DNA of 64,000 nt from Sva-07 sp963828415 (GTDB lineage Bacteria; Actinomycetota; Acidimicrobiia; Acidimicrobiales; Ilumatobacteraceae): NCBI GenBank assembly GCA_963828415.1, contig CAWHEI010000012.1:372001-436000 (forward strand), in the 5' to 3' direction. How positions within the stretch are numbered: the first letter of the stretch is position 1; every line of letters starts with the position of its first letter. The translations under genes and the position numbers were made by a program. Below, one piece after another: positions 1 through 10,800 of this stretch. Under the pieces are notes generated by a model. That model searched no databases. It was not told the origin of the DNA and was given only the letters and a program-made list of their open reading frames with translations.

Positions 1-2290
1 CGTCGAGCACGTCGACGATCTGGTCGAGCTGAGCGTTCGGGTCGACCCCGCGGGCGTCGAGGAACGGTGCGTTGTTGGGTCGCACGAATCCGACGATCCA
101 GATCGCAGCGACGAGCGTGAGCACTCCGATCACACGCCACGGCGGCGTCCGACCGGCGAGTTGGTCGATGCCGGCGGCGAGCGCGATCACCACGAACGGG
201 AACGAGATCATGGCGTAACGACCGTCGTTCGCGTAGATCAGGTTCTGGAGGAATGCCATCAGGAAGAACACCGTGGCGAGCACGACGAACAGCACGACGC
301 GTCCGCGGGCGCCCGAGCGCCGGGCAATCGTCCAGAGCCCGAACGCCACCGTTACGAGGAGCGCAACGTAGAGGACCGGCCCCCAGAACGAGTGGTACCA
401 GGTCAGGCCGGAGTCGCGCAGCCCGAACGCTCGTGGCAGGAGGTCGACGGCGAACGTGCGGAGGCGGTCGGTGTACGTGCCCGGTACCTGGACAGGCGAT
501 TCCAGCGACGGCCAGCCGTTGGCGGCGTTCCACAGCAGCAGCGGCAGACAGCCGACCATGCCACCACCGATCACGCTGATCCAGCCGTCGACCCGACGAC
601 GGATCGTCCACAGCACGACGGCGGTCATCGGGACCATGACGGTGAGGAACATGGGGTGGAGCCAGAACGCGAACCCGGCGAGCACACCGAACGCGAACAG
701 CAGACGACGCGACGGTTCGGCCCGGTCGAGCACCACGGTCGCAGTCAGGAAGGCGAGCGACGTGACGAACATCCCCGACGCGTAGGCGGGGTACGCCGTG
801 ATCGAGAGCACCATCAGCGCTCCGGGCGTGATCCAGGCCAGTGACGCAGCGATCACGCCCGCACGCTCGCTGATCAGCCGACGTCCGATGAAGAACAACG
901 TGACCGCAGTGCCGACCCACGACAGCGTGCTGAGCAGCTTGAGCGGGACGACATTCGCGCCGTTGAAGAGGTAGGTGAACGGCGTGTAGAGGTACGCCTC
1001 GACCGGGAACGTGTAGACGGTGCCACCGAGCACGATCGGAAACTGCCCGCCGAGGATCTCGAACGTCTCCAGCCGGGTGTAGGCCTCATCTGCGTTGATC
1101 ACCGCCGCCGGCGTGTCGAACAACAGCCACCGGATCACGACGCCGACGAGGAACACGATGGCACCGGCGATGAGTGTGGTCGTAACGATCCGACGCTGCC
1201 GACCGGATCCGAAGTCACCGACGCTGATGATGTCGTCGGCGACCGACGTTCGATCGGCATCGACGGCGTCGCGATCGGTCTCGGTTTCGCTGACCACGAC
1301 GACCTCCAATCCGTTCACTCTCGCCTGATCGCTGTCGAGCAACGATGGTGGCACATCGGTCAGCAACGTCACGCGATCCCTCGGCGACCCCGCGGCAAGT
1401 GCACGTGCCTGCTCGAAAGCGTCGGTTCGATCGGATTCGGTCGATCGGTCCGACCAGGCGACGAACAGCGTGCTCTTCGAGCACATGCGGTCGCGGGCGA
1501 CGAGTGCCTCGACCGTCGTCGCTGGCCGAGCGGGCCGGCCCGCCAACAACGCCTCCCACTTCCGCTTGAAGCGGGCGTGGGTCACCTGGCCGAGTGTTGC
1601 GTCCCGTTTGCCGGTGCCCTGGCCACGGAGGTGAACCAGCGGCACATCGGCGACGAGACGTGTCCGTTTCCCGCTCGCCTCGACGCGCAGTGCGTAGTCG
1701 GCGTCCTCGAAGTAGGCGGGGTGGTAATGGCGGTCGAAGCCACCGATCGCCAGGTGGTCGGCCCGCCTGACGAGCCAGCACGCGGCCGAGGCGTAGTCGA
1801 TGTCACGGCTGAAGATGTTGGTGCAGTCGACGGGCATGACGTCGTCGCCGCCGATCGGCGCCGTGAACGTGTCGGCGAAAATCAGCTGTCCGGCTTCCTG
1901 CAACGAGCCGTCGCCGTTGAGGAACACCGGCGCTGCGATGCCGACGGCGGGATCGTCGAGTGCCGCCATCAACGGCTCGAGCCAACCGTGCCCGACGATG
2001 ACGTCAGGGTTGAGGAAACAGAGGTAGTCGCCGCGCGACTGCTCGACGCCGAACTCGTTACCGCCGGCGAAGCCGAGGTTGTCGTCGACGGCGTGGAGGT
2101 CGACATCATCTCGGTCGGCGAGCAGGAGCGACGTCCGTGTTGCCGCATCAGGCGGCAGGCAGTCGACCACGATCACCTCATGGGCGATAGGCGTGTGCTG
2201 CGCGACGGCGTCGAGCATGTCGAGCACGACCGTGCCCGTGCCGTAGGTGACGACGATGATCGAGACGCGTGGGGTGGCCTCACTGGTCAC
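1..2290 (-). CDS. GT2 glycosyltransferase fused to a GT-C membrane glycosyltransferase, 3' end outside window
   Basis: One uninterrupted frame runs from GTG at 2290 to the window edge (over 760 residues). Residues 1-260 are a GT-A fold GT2 domain of rhamnosyltransferase type: VSIIVVTYGTG near the start, then DNLGFAGGNEFG and FLNPDV, which supplies the DxD-like site. After a linker of about 65 residues (to about 325) come a cytoplasmic acidic stretch and a polytopic membrane part with many hydrophobic segments. Its first outer loop carries NADEAYTRLE, the acidic pair expected of GT39/ArnT-like GT-C enzymes that use polyprenyl-phosphate sugars. The GTG lies 7 bp downstream of the Wzt gene stop, so the two are probably co-transcribed. 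GT2/GT-C fusions exist but are uncommon. Acceptor and donor are unknown. Confidence 0.8.
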   Translation of the reverse strand, partial: MTSEATPRVSIIVVTYGTGTVVLDMLDAVAQHTPIAHEVIVVDCLPPDAATRTSLLLADRDDVDLHAVDDNLGFAGGNEFGVEQSRGDYLCFLNPDVIVGHGWLEPLMAALDDPAVGIAAPVFLNGDGSLQEAGQLIFADTFTAPIGGDDVMPVDCTNIFSRDIDYASAACWLVRRADHLAIGGFDRHYHPAYFEDADYALRVEASGKRTRLVADVPLVHLRGQGTGKRDATLGQVTHARFKRKWEALLAGRPARPATTVEALVARDRMCSKSTLFVAWSDRSTESDRTDAFEQARALAAGSPRDRVTLLTDVPPSLLDSDQARVNGLEVVVVSETETDRDAVDADRTSVADDIISVGDFGSGRQRRIVTTTLIAGAIVFLVGVVIRWLLFDTPAAVINADEAYTRLETFEILGGQFPIVLGGTVYTFPVEAYLYTPFTYLFNGANVVPLKLLSTLSWVGTAVTLFFIGRRLISERAGVIAASLAWITPGALMVLSITAYPAYASGMFVTSLAFLTATVVLDRAEPSRRLLFAFGVLAGFAFWLHPMFLTVMVPMTAVVLWTIRRRVDGWISVIGGGMVGCLPLLLWNAANGWPSLESPVQVPGTYTDRLRTFAVDLLPRAFGLRDSGLTWYHSFWGPVLYVALLVTVAFGLWTIARRSGARGRVVLFVVLATVFFLMAFLQNLIYANDGRYAMISFPFVVIALAAGIDQLAGRTPPWRVIGVLTLVAAIWIVGFVRPNNAPFLDARGVDPNAQLDQIVDVLD

Positions 2291-2297
2291 CGGGGAA

Positions 2298-3524
2298 TCA
2301 CGATCCGCTCTGGACGACACCCCTCGCGCCGGTGATGGTCCATTCGGCGGGGATACTGACGAGACCGGTGTCGTACGACTTGAACTGGCGTACTTCGAAG
2401 CGGATTCGTCGTTCCCAGAAGTCGTACGGATGCACCTCGGTGTGGTCGGTCAGACCGACACGGTCAGGTCGTACACACCTTCGAGCAGCGGCAGGCTCGG
2501 GATGGCGATGTCGACCGATGGCCGGCCCATCGATGAGCCCGATCGTGCGACCGTTCCGACGGGTGCTCGTCCCCCACACTGGCCCGCCGGCCAGGCTGTC
2601 GATGCGCACGCACGACGACGGTGTCCTGCAGCGGAGTGTGGGCGGTGATGTCGACGTGGATGCGTCGCCGGCTCCGTGGGTGGTGAGCACGGACTGTGGC
2701 GTGCTGTAGCGGCATCGAGGAGCGTCACGTCGACGATCTGCGCTTCGCCGGTGCCCCACCTCGCTCCCCTGTTCGCCCTTCGACCCGTTCGGCCTGGTGG
2801 CTGTCGCCCTGATAGGCGGCGATGACCTCGGCGGCGGGGCCGAGCATCTTGCAGCTCGCCCTTCTCGATCCAGGCGACGTCCTGGCAGAGCTGTTCGACC
2901 TGACCGAGACCGTGGCTGACGAACACGATCGTGCGGCCGTCGCGACGGAACTCGTCGATCTTCTCGGCGCAGCGACGCTGGAAGCTCTCGTCGCCGACCG
3001 ACAACACCTCGTCGATCAACAGCACGTCGGGTTCGACGTGCGCGGCAACGGCGAAGCCGAGCCGGACGAACATGCCTGACGAGTAGTTCTTGACGGGAGT
3101 GTCGATGAAGTCGGCGAGGCCAGCGAATTCGACGATGTCGTCGAACCGCGCGGTGATCTCCTTCTTCGACAAGCCGAGGATCGCACCGTTGAGGAACACG
3201 TTCTCGCGGCCGCTCAGCTCGGGGTGGAATCCGGCGCCGAGTTCGAGCAGGGCGGACACACGCCCGTCGATCAGCGACCTCGCCCTTGTCGGGAATCAGG
3301 ATGCCGGCCATCGTCTTGAGCAGTGTGCTCTTGCCCGAACCGTTGGAGCCGATCACGCCGAACGTCGATCCCGTCGGCACCTCGAAGTTGATGTCCTTGA
3401 GCGCCCAGAACTCCTCGTAGCGCGACCGACGCATCTTGAGGATCGCCGCCTTCAGGTACTGGTTGCGCTCGTGGTAGAGCCGATAGCTCTTCCAGAGGTC
3501 GTTGACGGCGAGGGCGGTGGACAT
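2298..3524 (-). CDS. wzt: ABC polysaccharide exporter ATP-binding protein (Wzt/TagH type), frameshifted
   Basis: Energises export of a lipid-linked polysaccharide together with the divergent permease gene. ATG at 3524 begins MSTALAVNDLWKSYRLYHER, typical of Wzt/RfbE proteins. The Walker A motif is GSNGSGKST, the signature motif NYSSGMFVRLGF, and Walker B VLLIDEVLSVGDE. A C-terminal region of about 150 residues follows the nucleotide-binding domain and ends in EVHPYDFWERRIRFEVRQF, resembling the Wzt carbohydrate-binding beta-sandwich. The reading frame breaks at about 3285 (GEVA to LIDGRVSALLELG), at about 2850 (EKGELQ to MLGPAAEV) and at least three more times at about 2450-2720, where all three frames contribute recognisable segments. 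Single-base indels explain every break, so this is probably an intact gene with sequence errors. Confidence 0.8.
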   Translation of the reverse strand: MSTALAVNDLWKSYRLYHERNQYLKAAILKMRRSRYEEFWALKDINFEVPTGSTFGVIGSNGSGKSTLLKTMAGILIPDKGEVADRRACVRPARTRRRIPPRAERPRERVPQRCDPRLVEEGDHRAVRRHRRIRWPRRLHRHSRQELLVRHVRPARLRRCRARRTRRAVDRRGVVGRRRELPASLRREDRRVPSRRPHDRVRQPRSRSGRTALPGRRLDREGRAARCSAPPPRSSPPIRATATRPNGSKGEQGSEVGHRRSADRRRDAPRCRYSTPQSVLTTHGAGDASTSTSPPTLRCRTPSSCVRIDSLAGGPVWGTSTRRNGRTIGLIDGPAIGRHRHPEPAAARRCVRPDRVGLTDHTEVHPYDFWERRIRFEVRQFKSYDTGLVSIPAEWTITGARGVVQSGS

Positions 3525-3642
3525 GGCGCACCGAGTCTTGCCGATCGCCGACGACAGAACCAACCACCCCGACACTTGCGCGGACGTGTGCCCAATGGCA
3601 TGCCGAGGGCAGGGGTGTCGCGGCGATAACGTCGTTGCGCCC

Positions 3643-4451
3643 ATGCATGCAGTCACCGACGTCTACCACTCGCGCGAGCTGCTGTGGAATCTCACCCTCC
3701 GAGAACTCCGCACGAAGTATCGTCGCTCGTTCCTCGGGTGGGCGTGGTCGATGCTCAACCCGCTGTCGCAGATCATCATCTACGGCTTCGTCTTCGGCAC
3801 GCTGCTCGGTGCAATCGCTCCAGTCGGCGTGCCGTCTGGTCTCGACAACTTCGCACTGTGGCTCTTGTGCGGCCTGCTGCCGTGGAACTTCTTCTCGCTG
3901 ATCACCTCCTTGGGTTCGGTGCCGTGTCGGCCAACGCCGGCCTCGTCCGCCGGGTCGCCTTTCCACGCGAGGTGCTCGTCTTCTCGAACGTCCTGCACGC
4001 CTGCGTGCAGTTCTCGATCGAGATGACGCTGCTGTTCATCGTGCTGCTCATCGCCGGCAGCCCGTTCCTGCCGTGGCTGCCAGTCGTCGTTCTCACGTCG
4101 GTGCTGCTCGCGGTGTTCGCAACCGGCATCGCCATGGCGCTGAGTGTGCTCGCCGTCTACTTCCGTGACGTCAGCTATCTGTGGGCAATCGTCATCCAGG
4201 TCTGGTTCTTCGCGACGCCGATCGTCTATCCACCCACGCTCCTGGAGACCGAAGCCCCACAGTGGGTCAACAACTTGCTGAAGCTCAACCCTATGAACGG
4301 CTTCGTCGAGGTGTACCGACGCTTGCTGTACGATGCGGCGGCTCCTGGCTGGAAGACAATGCTGGGCTTGGTCGTCATCTCATTGGTGAGCCTCACGATC
4401 GGTTGGGTGATCTTCTACCGGATGAGCCGACGACTTCCCGAAGAGGTGTAA
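3643..4451 (+). CDS. wzm: ABC polysaccharide exporter permease (Wzm/TagG type), one frameshift
   Basis: ABC-2 family permease of about 269 residues that forms the membrane channel for the Wzt ATPase encoded divergently. The N-terminus, from the ATG at 3643, reads HSRELLWNLTLRELRTKYR and then FLGWAWSMLNPL, the hallmark amphipathic entry of the Wzm/TagG family. Six hydrophobic segments follow. The second half (VRRVAFPREVLVFSNV, then VWFFATPIVYP) lies in another frame; the shift falls at about 3905-3912, within the codons for SLITSLGFG. The stop TAA at 4449-4451 lies 2 bp before the next gene's GTG. The 118 bp between this gene and the ATPase must hold both promoters. Confidence 0.85.
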
Positions 4452-4453
4452 GG

Positions 4454-4774
4454 GTGAGCAACGAACCGTCTGCAGAAAGATCCATCGATCCCGTCATCTC
4501 GCGAGAGACCGAGCCGCTGGTCCTCGAGGTCGTGGAGCTGAGAGATCTGCTGCGCGGTGCGGAGGCGAGGATCGGAGAGCTACAAACTCGGCTCGCACGA
4601 CTCGATGCGCAACGCGCACGGTCAGAAGAACTCTGGGCTCATCGCATGGACCACACCGACCGACAACTTGCCGCAGCCGAGCGGCGGGTCGACATGCTCG
4701 AAACCTCTACGAGTTGGAGGATCGGTCAGTTCGTTCTCCGTCCTGTTGCGTTGTGGCGCCGGATCACCGCATGA
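4454..4774 (+). CDS. Small coiled-coil protein with C-terminal SWR motif, glycosyltransferase-associated
   Basis: 106-residue protein starting at GTG 4454, just after the permease stop; its TGA overlaps the ATG of the next GT2 gene (ATGA). Residues of about 25-85 are heptad-rich and charged (LEVVELRDLLRGAEARIGEL and on), predicting one long coiled coil. The last 20 residues contain STSWRIGQF followed by LRPVALWRR. That coiled coil plus SxSWRxxxxxRP tail is often fused to bacterial glycosyltransferases and methyltransferases of surface glycan loci; here it stands alone. There is no catalytic motif, signal peptide or membrane segment. A scaffolding or membrane-tethering role is inference. Two similar small genes occur at 22.9 and 31.8 kb. 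Confidence 0.65.
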   Translation: MSNEPSAERSIDPVISRETEPLVLEVVELRDLLRGAEARIGELQTRLARLDAQRARSEELWAHRMDHTDRQLAAAERRVDMLETSTSWRIGQFVLRPVALWRRITA

Positions 4775-6396
4775 GTGACAAGGTGGCAGCCGGTAGACCC
4801 CGTTTCTCCATCCTCACACCGGTTTTCGATCCTCGGCTCGATGACTTCCACGCGTGCGTGCAGTCGGTTCTGAAGCAGACGTTGGCGGACTGGGAGTGGA
4901 TCCTGGCCGACGACGCATCAAGCGACGAGGCAGTCGTGCGTGTCCTGTTGGACTTGGCAACCGACCCAAAGGTCACGGTGTCGACCCTGACCCAGAATGT
5001 CGGTATCTCAGCTGCGACAAATGCTGCTCTCGAGCGGGCGAGAGGAGAGTACATCGTCTTCCTGGACCACGACGACGAACTGACCATCGATGCCCTCGAC
5101 GTCGTCGCATCGGCGATCGACGCCGGGGATCGACCGGACATGTTGTATTCCGACGAGATCAAGATCGGCGACAACGGTGGACTGTACGACTGGTTCGCGA
5201 AGCCGGAGTGGTCACCGGAGCGCCTCCGGGGGCACAACTACTGCAACCACCTCACGGTGGCACGCACCGATCTGGTACGAGAACTCGGAGGGCTCAACAG
5301 CGAGTTGGATGGCGCCCAGGACCACGACCTCGTGCTCCGAATCGGCGAGCGCACCAATCGAGTCGTTCACATTCCGACGGTGCTGTATCGGTGGCGCGCA
5401 GCCGCTGGCTCCACAGCGAGCGATGCGATGGCGAAACCCCAGGCGAGCGTCGCCGGCTGCCGCGCGGTTCAGGACCATCTCCAGCGATCGGGTATCGACG
5501 CTGACGTGATCGCTCCCCACCCGGGCAGGTACCGCACGCTCCGCCGACTGCAGCGCCATCCGTCGGTGTCGATCGTCATTCCGACACGAGGGGACACGAA
5601 GAGAGTCGGTGGTCGACCCGTCGACCTCGTCCTCAATGCCGTGGAGAGCATCACATCCACCTGCCAGTATCCGGGCGTCCAATTCGTCGTCGTCCACGAT
5701 CGGAACACACCTCACCACATCGTGAAGCGACTGATCGACGTCGCTGGCCCTTCGCTCGTCCTGGTGGAATGGGATGCACCGTTTCACTTCTCGAGGCAGG
5801 TCAACCTCGGTGCCGTTCGCGCGAACGGCGAGGTCCTGGTGCTCTTGAACGACGACACGGAAGTGATTACTCCCGACTGGCTGGAGACGCTCGTCGGGTT
5901 CCTCGAGGAACCCGACGTCGGTATGGTCGGACCGATGCTTCTGCTCGCTGACGGACGAATCCAGTCGGCAGGACACCACTACTCGCCCACCCCGCTTCAC
6001 GTCGGCGCCGGCGCCGCTGCTGACGATCCTGGACCTCATGCGATGTTCACCGTCGCGGGAGAACGCTCCGGTGTGACGGCAGCATGTGCAGCGCTTCGCC
6101 GAGACGTCTTCTTCGAAGTCGGGGGTCTCTCGATCCGCTTTCCGAATTGCTACAACGACGTCGATCTCGGCTTCAAGTTGATCGAAGCCGGCTACCGCAT
6201 CGTCTGGACTCCCCACGCCAAGCTCCATCACTTCGAGTCGCTCTCACGGGACCCACGACCGTCGGCGCATGAAGCGGATGAACTGGAGGACCGATGGGGA
6301 CGATGGCTCGGCACAGACCGATATGCACGTCAGCTGGATCTTTGGTGGGCCGAGCTGCCATTCTTCCCACCGTCTGACGAAGGGATTGTCCAGTGA
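4771..6396 (+). CDS. Tandem GT2 glycosyltransferase (two GT-A domains)
   Basis: 541 residues from the ATG at 4771, which overlaps the previous stop. The first GT2 domain (about 10-240) begins RFSILTPVFDPRLDDF and carries EYIVFLDHDDELT, with the nucleotide-sugar-binding DHDD, followed by GAQDHDLVLRI. The second (about 270-520) begins SVSIVIPTRGD and carries VLLNDDTEVITPDW and NCYNDVDLGFKL. This two-module layout is typical of O-antigen and capsule glycosyltransferases that add two residues or act as polymerising enzymes. Its TGA is overlapped by the GTG of the next methyltransferase gene, so it sits in a tight plus-strand operon running from the ABC permease to about 14 kb. Confidence 0.85.
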   Translation: MSDKVAAGRPRFSILTPVFDPRLDDFHACVQSVLKQTLADWEWILADDASSDEAVVRVLLDLATDPKVTVSTLTQNVGISAATNAALERARGEYIVFLDHDDELTIDALDVVASAIDAGDRPDMLYSDEIKIGDNGGLYDWFAKPEWSPERLRGHNYCNHLTVARTDLVRELGGLNSELDGAQDHDLVLRIGERTNRVVHIPTVLYRWRAAAGSTASDAMAKPQASVAGCRAVQDHLQRSGIDADVIAPHPGRYRTLRRLQRHPSVSIVIPTRGDTKRVGGRPVDLVLNAVESITSTCQYPGVQFVVVHDRNTPHHIVKRLIDVAGPSLVLVEWDAPFHFSRQVNLGAVRANGEVLVLLNDDTEVITPDWLETLVGFLEEPDVGMVGPMLLLADGRIQSAGHHYSPTPLHVGAGAAADDPGPHAMFTVAGERSGVTAACAALRRDVFFEVGGLSIRFPNCYNDVDLGFKLIEAGYRIVWTPHAKLHHFESLSRDPRPSAHEADELEDRWGRWLGTDRYARQLDLWWAELPFFPPSDEGIVQ

Positions 6397-7898
6397 GTGT
6401 CGGGGCCGAGGACATGTTGCCGTGGCAATCCGATCTCTTTCAACGGTACGAACTACTGCGTCAGGTTGTCGAACGAGCCTCCATTGAGATCCCGTCGCGC
6501 CCCATCCGAATCATTGACGTCGGGTCTGGCCCGGAGCGACTGACGGAACGAGCACTTGGTCCCGACTACTCGGTGGTACGTACCGACGTCGGCAACTTCG
6601 ATGACGTCGAGATCGTCAGGATCTATCCCGGCGCCCAGTTGCCATTCGAGGACTGCGCCGCCGACATCGTCATCGCAATGGACGTCCTCGAACACGTCGC
6701 CGAGCCCTTACGCCCGTCTTTTCTGGCCGAGTGCAAGCGCGTGGCCGACTCACTTGTCGTGGTGACATGTCCGACCGAAAGTGCGGCAGTTGTCGAGGTC
6801 GAGCGGGAACTTTCGAACCTGATGGTCGCACTCTCGAACAAGCCTGTCGACTTCCTCGACGAACACGCGGCATTCGGGCTACCGACCGCAGAGACGATCG
6901 TCGCCGAATTGGGGCAGGACAACTGGCACGTCGCCGTGCTGGACAATGCTCCGTTGCCTACCTGGTCCGGCACCAACCTGATCGACTTCGTGCTCAACCT
7001 GCGACTCGGACCCGACGCCGGGGCACGGGCGGCCCTCAACAGTGCACTCAACGACGAGGCCGTCGTCTGCCCGCGGGACGAGCGTGGATACCGCAAGTTC
7101 TTCATTGCGTCACCGATCGGCGGACTCGACACCGGGGCGATTGCTTCCGTACTCGTCGACGATCGGGCGGTGCCCTCGGTCTCTGCGATCGTCGCCACGG
7201 CGACCGATCGATTTGCGACGGAGCTTCTCTCGCTGACGAACGAAGCCGAACTGAAGTCCAAACAGCGCTCGCAGGCCGAGGACGCCGTCGAGGCGTTGAA
7301 CCTGCGGATCGAAGCCCTCGACGCGGCAGTGCGAAACGCCCGGCGCTCGAGCGAATCTGTCAACAGGGCCCGCCTGTCCGCCGAAGAGCAGCTCCGTACA
7401 GCCAGACGCGAATTGGCTGCGGCGAACGTCGAGTACCTGAAACTCGCTCACGCAGTGCCAGCGGATGTTCCTCGCGAACCGGGAGAGCACCGTGAGGCCA
7501 CCCAACCGTCACCGGCGCCGTCACCGACCGTTCGCTCGATCGCCGGGAAAGTACGCCGGTCGCCGCGGTGGGGTGCCCGAAAGGCGCGGCGGAGCGCTCC
7601 GCCGTGTCACTCGGCCGACAACGCCAGCGGCACCTACAGAAGTGCAGGCCGCCAGCGATCTACCGGTTCAACCGGAGCGGTTCGATCGACATTGGTACGT
7701 GATCGCCAACCCGGATGTGGCCGCAGCAGGCATGGATCCATGGCTGCATTACGTGCATCATGGTCAGCACGAGGGGCGGTCTGCGCATCCCCTGTTCGAC
7801 CGAGTCTGGTATTTGAACGAGCATCCGGATGTGGCGGCTCTCGACGTGGATCCGTTTCTCGACTGGGCAACCAGCTCGATCGGACGAGATCCCAATGA
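6393..7898 (+). CDS. SAM-dependent methyltransferase with C-terminal coiled coil, probably fused in-frame to the following glycosyltransferase
   Basis: GTG at 6393 overlaps the preceding stop. Residues 1-230 form a class I methyltransferase: IRIIDVGSGPERLTERALG (motif I, SAM-binding) and CAADIVIAMDVLEHVAEP (motif II). Residues of about 270-350 are a coiled coil (AEDAVEALNLRIEALDAAV and on). The frame stays open to 7898, but residues after about 400 look like out-of-frame noise, while the overlapping frame turns into real protein by about 7610. Two readings fit: a single-base error at about 7490-7610 splits one very large methyltransferase-coiled coil-glycosyltransferase polypeptide, or two genes overlap. 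I favour the single fused gene, because coiled-coil bridges between these domains are common in glycan loci. Confidence 0.7.
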   Translation: MSVGAEDMLPWQSDLFQRYELLRQVVERASIEIPSRPIRIIDVGSGPERLTERALGPDYSVVRTDVGNFDDVEIVRIYPGAQLPFEDCAADIVIAMDVLEHVAEPLRPSFLAECKRVADSLVVVTCPTESAAVVEVERELSNLMVALSNKPVDFLDEHAAFGLPTAETIVAELGQDNWHVAVLDNAPLPTWSGTNLIDFVLNLRLGPDAGARAALNSALNDEAVVCPRDERGYRKFFIASPIGGLDTGAIASVLVDDRAVPSVSAIVATATDRFATELLSLTNEAELKSKQRSQAEDAVEALNLRIEALDAAVRNARRSSESVNRARLSAEEQLRTARRELAAANVEYLKLAHAVPADVPREPGEHREATQPSPAPSPTVRSIAGKVRRSPRWGARKARRSAPPCHSADNASGTYRSAGRQRSTGSTGAVRSTLVRDRQPGCGRSRHGSMAALRASWSARGAVCASPVRPSLVFERASGCGGSRRGSVSRLGNQLDRTRSQ

Positions 7899-10800
7899 AT
7901 TTTTCGACTGCGAGTGGTACCTCGCGCGTCATCCCGAGGTGGCAGCTGCCAATCTCGACCCCGTCGAGCACTATCGACTCCACGGATGGCGGGAGGGCCG
8001 GTGCCCGGGACCCCTCTTCGATCCCAACTGGTACATCGGTACGTACCCGGACGTGGGCGATTCCGATATCGATCCGTTGACGCATTACCTCCAATACGGT
8101 CGGGCTGAAGGCCGCCACGCCAACCATCTCGAGCACGTTGCCTCATCGGGCTCATATCGACCCCCGCCGGGCCTGATTCCGTGGTTCAATCCCGTCACCT
8201 TCCGGATCTGCGACACGCTTGGCGCCCATCCCCGTCTCAACGTGCTCCTTCCTGGCATGGGCGTCCGCCACCTGACCGGCGGCCCGAACACGGCGATTCA
8301 GCTCGCGTACCGTCTTGCCGCCGAGGGCCAACCGATTCGGTTCATCGCCACCGACGCCGCACTCGACGAGGACACCTCAGCATTGTGGGAACACATGGCG
8401 ACCATCAGCGACGTCGGACACCGACTTCCGAACGTCGAGGTGATCGATGGGTCGAATCGACATCGCCCTGTCGAGATCGGCGAGAACGATCTGTTCATGG
8501 CAACCGCATGGTGGACGGCCCAGTCGGTCAAGGCCGCTCTCCCCTTGGTTCGACAGCAGCGATTCCTCTATCTGATCCAGGATTTCGAGCCATTGTTCTT
8601 CGCATCGTCGAGTCAGTACGCGTTGGCGATCGAAACGTACGACCTCGACCACGTACCGATCGTGAACTCCCGGTTCCTCCTGGACCACCTCGCTGCGGAA
8701 GGTGTCGGGCGGTTCGCTGATCCGGGCTTCGTGGCCTCCGCGATCGTCTTCGAACCAACGGTGGATCGGACGCTCTTTCGTCCGGCGGTGCCGTCGAGCC
8801 ATCACCCCAAACGTCGGCTGCTCTTCTATGCCCGGCCAGTCAACGGCTTGCGCAACCTGTTCGAGCTAGGTGTGGCAGCTGTCCAGCTCGCCGTTCAGCA
8901 GGGCATCTTCGATGAATCGGAGTGGGAGTTCTGCGGGATGGGCGAGCGGTTCGAGCCGGTGGCGGTGGGTCGACGCAGCGTCCTGCGCCCACTTCCGTGG
9001 AAGGACTTCGCTGGCTACGGCGAGCAGATGCGCGAGAGCGACATCCTGTTGTCGCTGATGCTCGCGCCGCACCCCAGCTATCCCCCGTTGGAGATGGCGG
9101 CGTGCGGCGGCGTTTCCGTGACCACCGAGTTCGGCCCGAAGACGAAGGAAGGCCTCGCCGGAATCTCGCGGAACATCATCGGCACCCCGGCCACGATCGA
9201 GGGCATTGCACAGGGCCTCGCTGACGCGGTCGAACGCCTCGACGACGTCGGTGATCGTCTCGCCGCATCGTCACTGGCTCTCCCGCAGACGTGGGACGAG
9301 GTGTTCGAGGACGTGCTACCAACCGTCCACGAGGTGCTTGTCGATCTCGGAGATCCCAAAGAGAGTTCGGGCGATCCAGCGCTGCTCTGCCCCCCGGACC
9401 GATACAACCGGTGGCGCACCAGAAGAATCGAAGATCGTCGCTCGGAGTATCCGGTCCCCGTGCTCCCCGACACGGTGACGTTCAGTCTTCTGACCGCGGT
9501 CTGGAACACGCCCGGCAACTACTTGCGAGCACTCGCCGACTCGGTACAGGCGCAGGAACTCATCGACGGTTGGGAGTGGGTGATCGCCGACAACGGCTCC
9601 ACCAATCCCGACACGCTCGCCGTTCTCGACGAACTACGAGGCGACCCCCGCGTCAAGATCGAGACCCATCCGGCAAATCTCGGAATTCTCGGCGGGATGC
9701 GGTCGTGCCTCGACCGGGCCGTCGGGCGATACATCGTGCACCTCGACCACGACGACCTGCTGACGGCGGATGCTCTGAGGGTCGTCGCGTCGTCCCTCGA
9801 CGAGCACGGCTGGCCGAGAGCGTTCTACAGCGACGAGGACAAGCTCGACCGTCAGTTCCTCGAGCCCTATCTCAAGCCCGACTGGGATCCCGTGCTCTTC
9901 GTGAACTCCTGCTACATCGCCCACCTCTGCGGCGTCGACCGGGAACTCGCGATCGCGGTGGGCGCGTATCTCGATCCCTATACCGAGGCCAGCCCGGACT
10001 GGGATCTGTTCATGCGCGTCTCCAACACCGGAGTCGTTCCGCATCACGTCCCGGAGATCGTCTACGCGTGGCGAATCCATTCGTCGTCGACCGCCGGCAA
10101 TCCGAACGCGAAACCCTATGCCCTCGCCACCCACCGCAGGGTCTTGGAGCGATTCGTCGAGGCTCGGGCCGATTTCGAACACTTCACCGTCGAGGTGCAT
10201 CCAGACAGTCCCGATCAACTGGACTGGTGGATACGACGCCGTCGTGTCGATCCTCGCCCGCTCGTGTCCGTCGTCATCGGAGACGGTCCGGCGAACCTCG
10301 ATCCTCTTGCGCTCCTCGACCACTCGATCCATCACCTTGCTGTGTCGGATGTCGATCGGCTCCGCGAGATCGCAGCTGACGCCGTCGCTCGAGATGCGCT
10401 CATCCACATCCTCAACGCCTCCGCGCAACCGCTTCGGAGCGACTGGTACTGGGAAGCGTTGGGTCTCTTCGAGCTGCATCCGGACGTCGTCGGTCTCGGA
10501 GGCCCGATCGAACGTGACCAGCGAATCTCGAGTGCGGGGGACGTCTTCGGATTCGGGCCGACAGGGTGGGGCAGCCCCGAACACGGCGCAGCTCAAGACT
10601 CGCGCGGCTGGTTCAGCCAGAATCTCAAGCAGCGATCCGTCGACGGTCTGGCAGGAGACCACACGGTCTTCCTGGCCCGCAGCGTGCAGTCTGTCCTCGT
10701 CGCTGGCGACCTCGCCGATCTCTCGACTCTCGGGGCCTGGCTCTCGCTCGAGGCGGCCACCTCTGGGCATCGCATCGCCTACTCTCCGCTCCTGCGGGCT

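Noticed and set aside
7465..7898. Programmed frameshift between methyltransferase and giant glycosyltransferase
   Set aside because: No slippery heptamer or downstream structure stands out, and so many other genes in the window have simple indels that an error is the better explanation.
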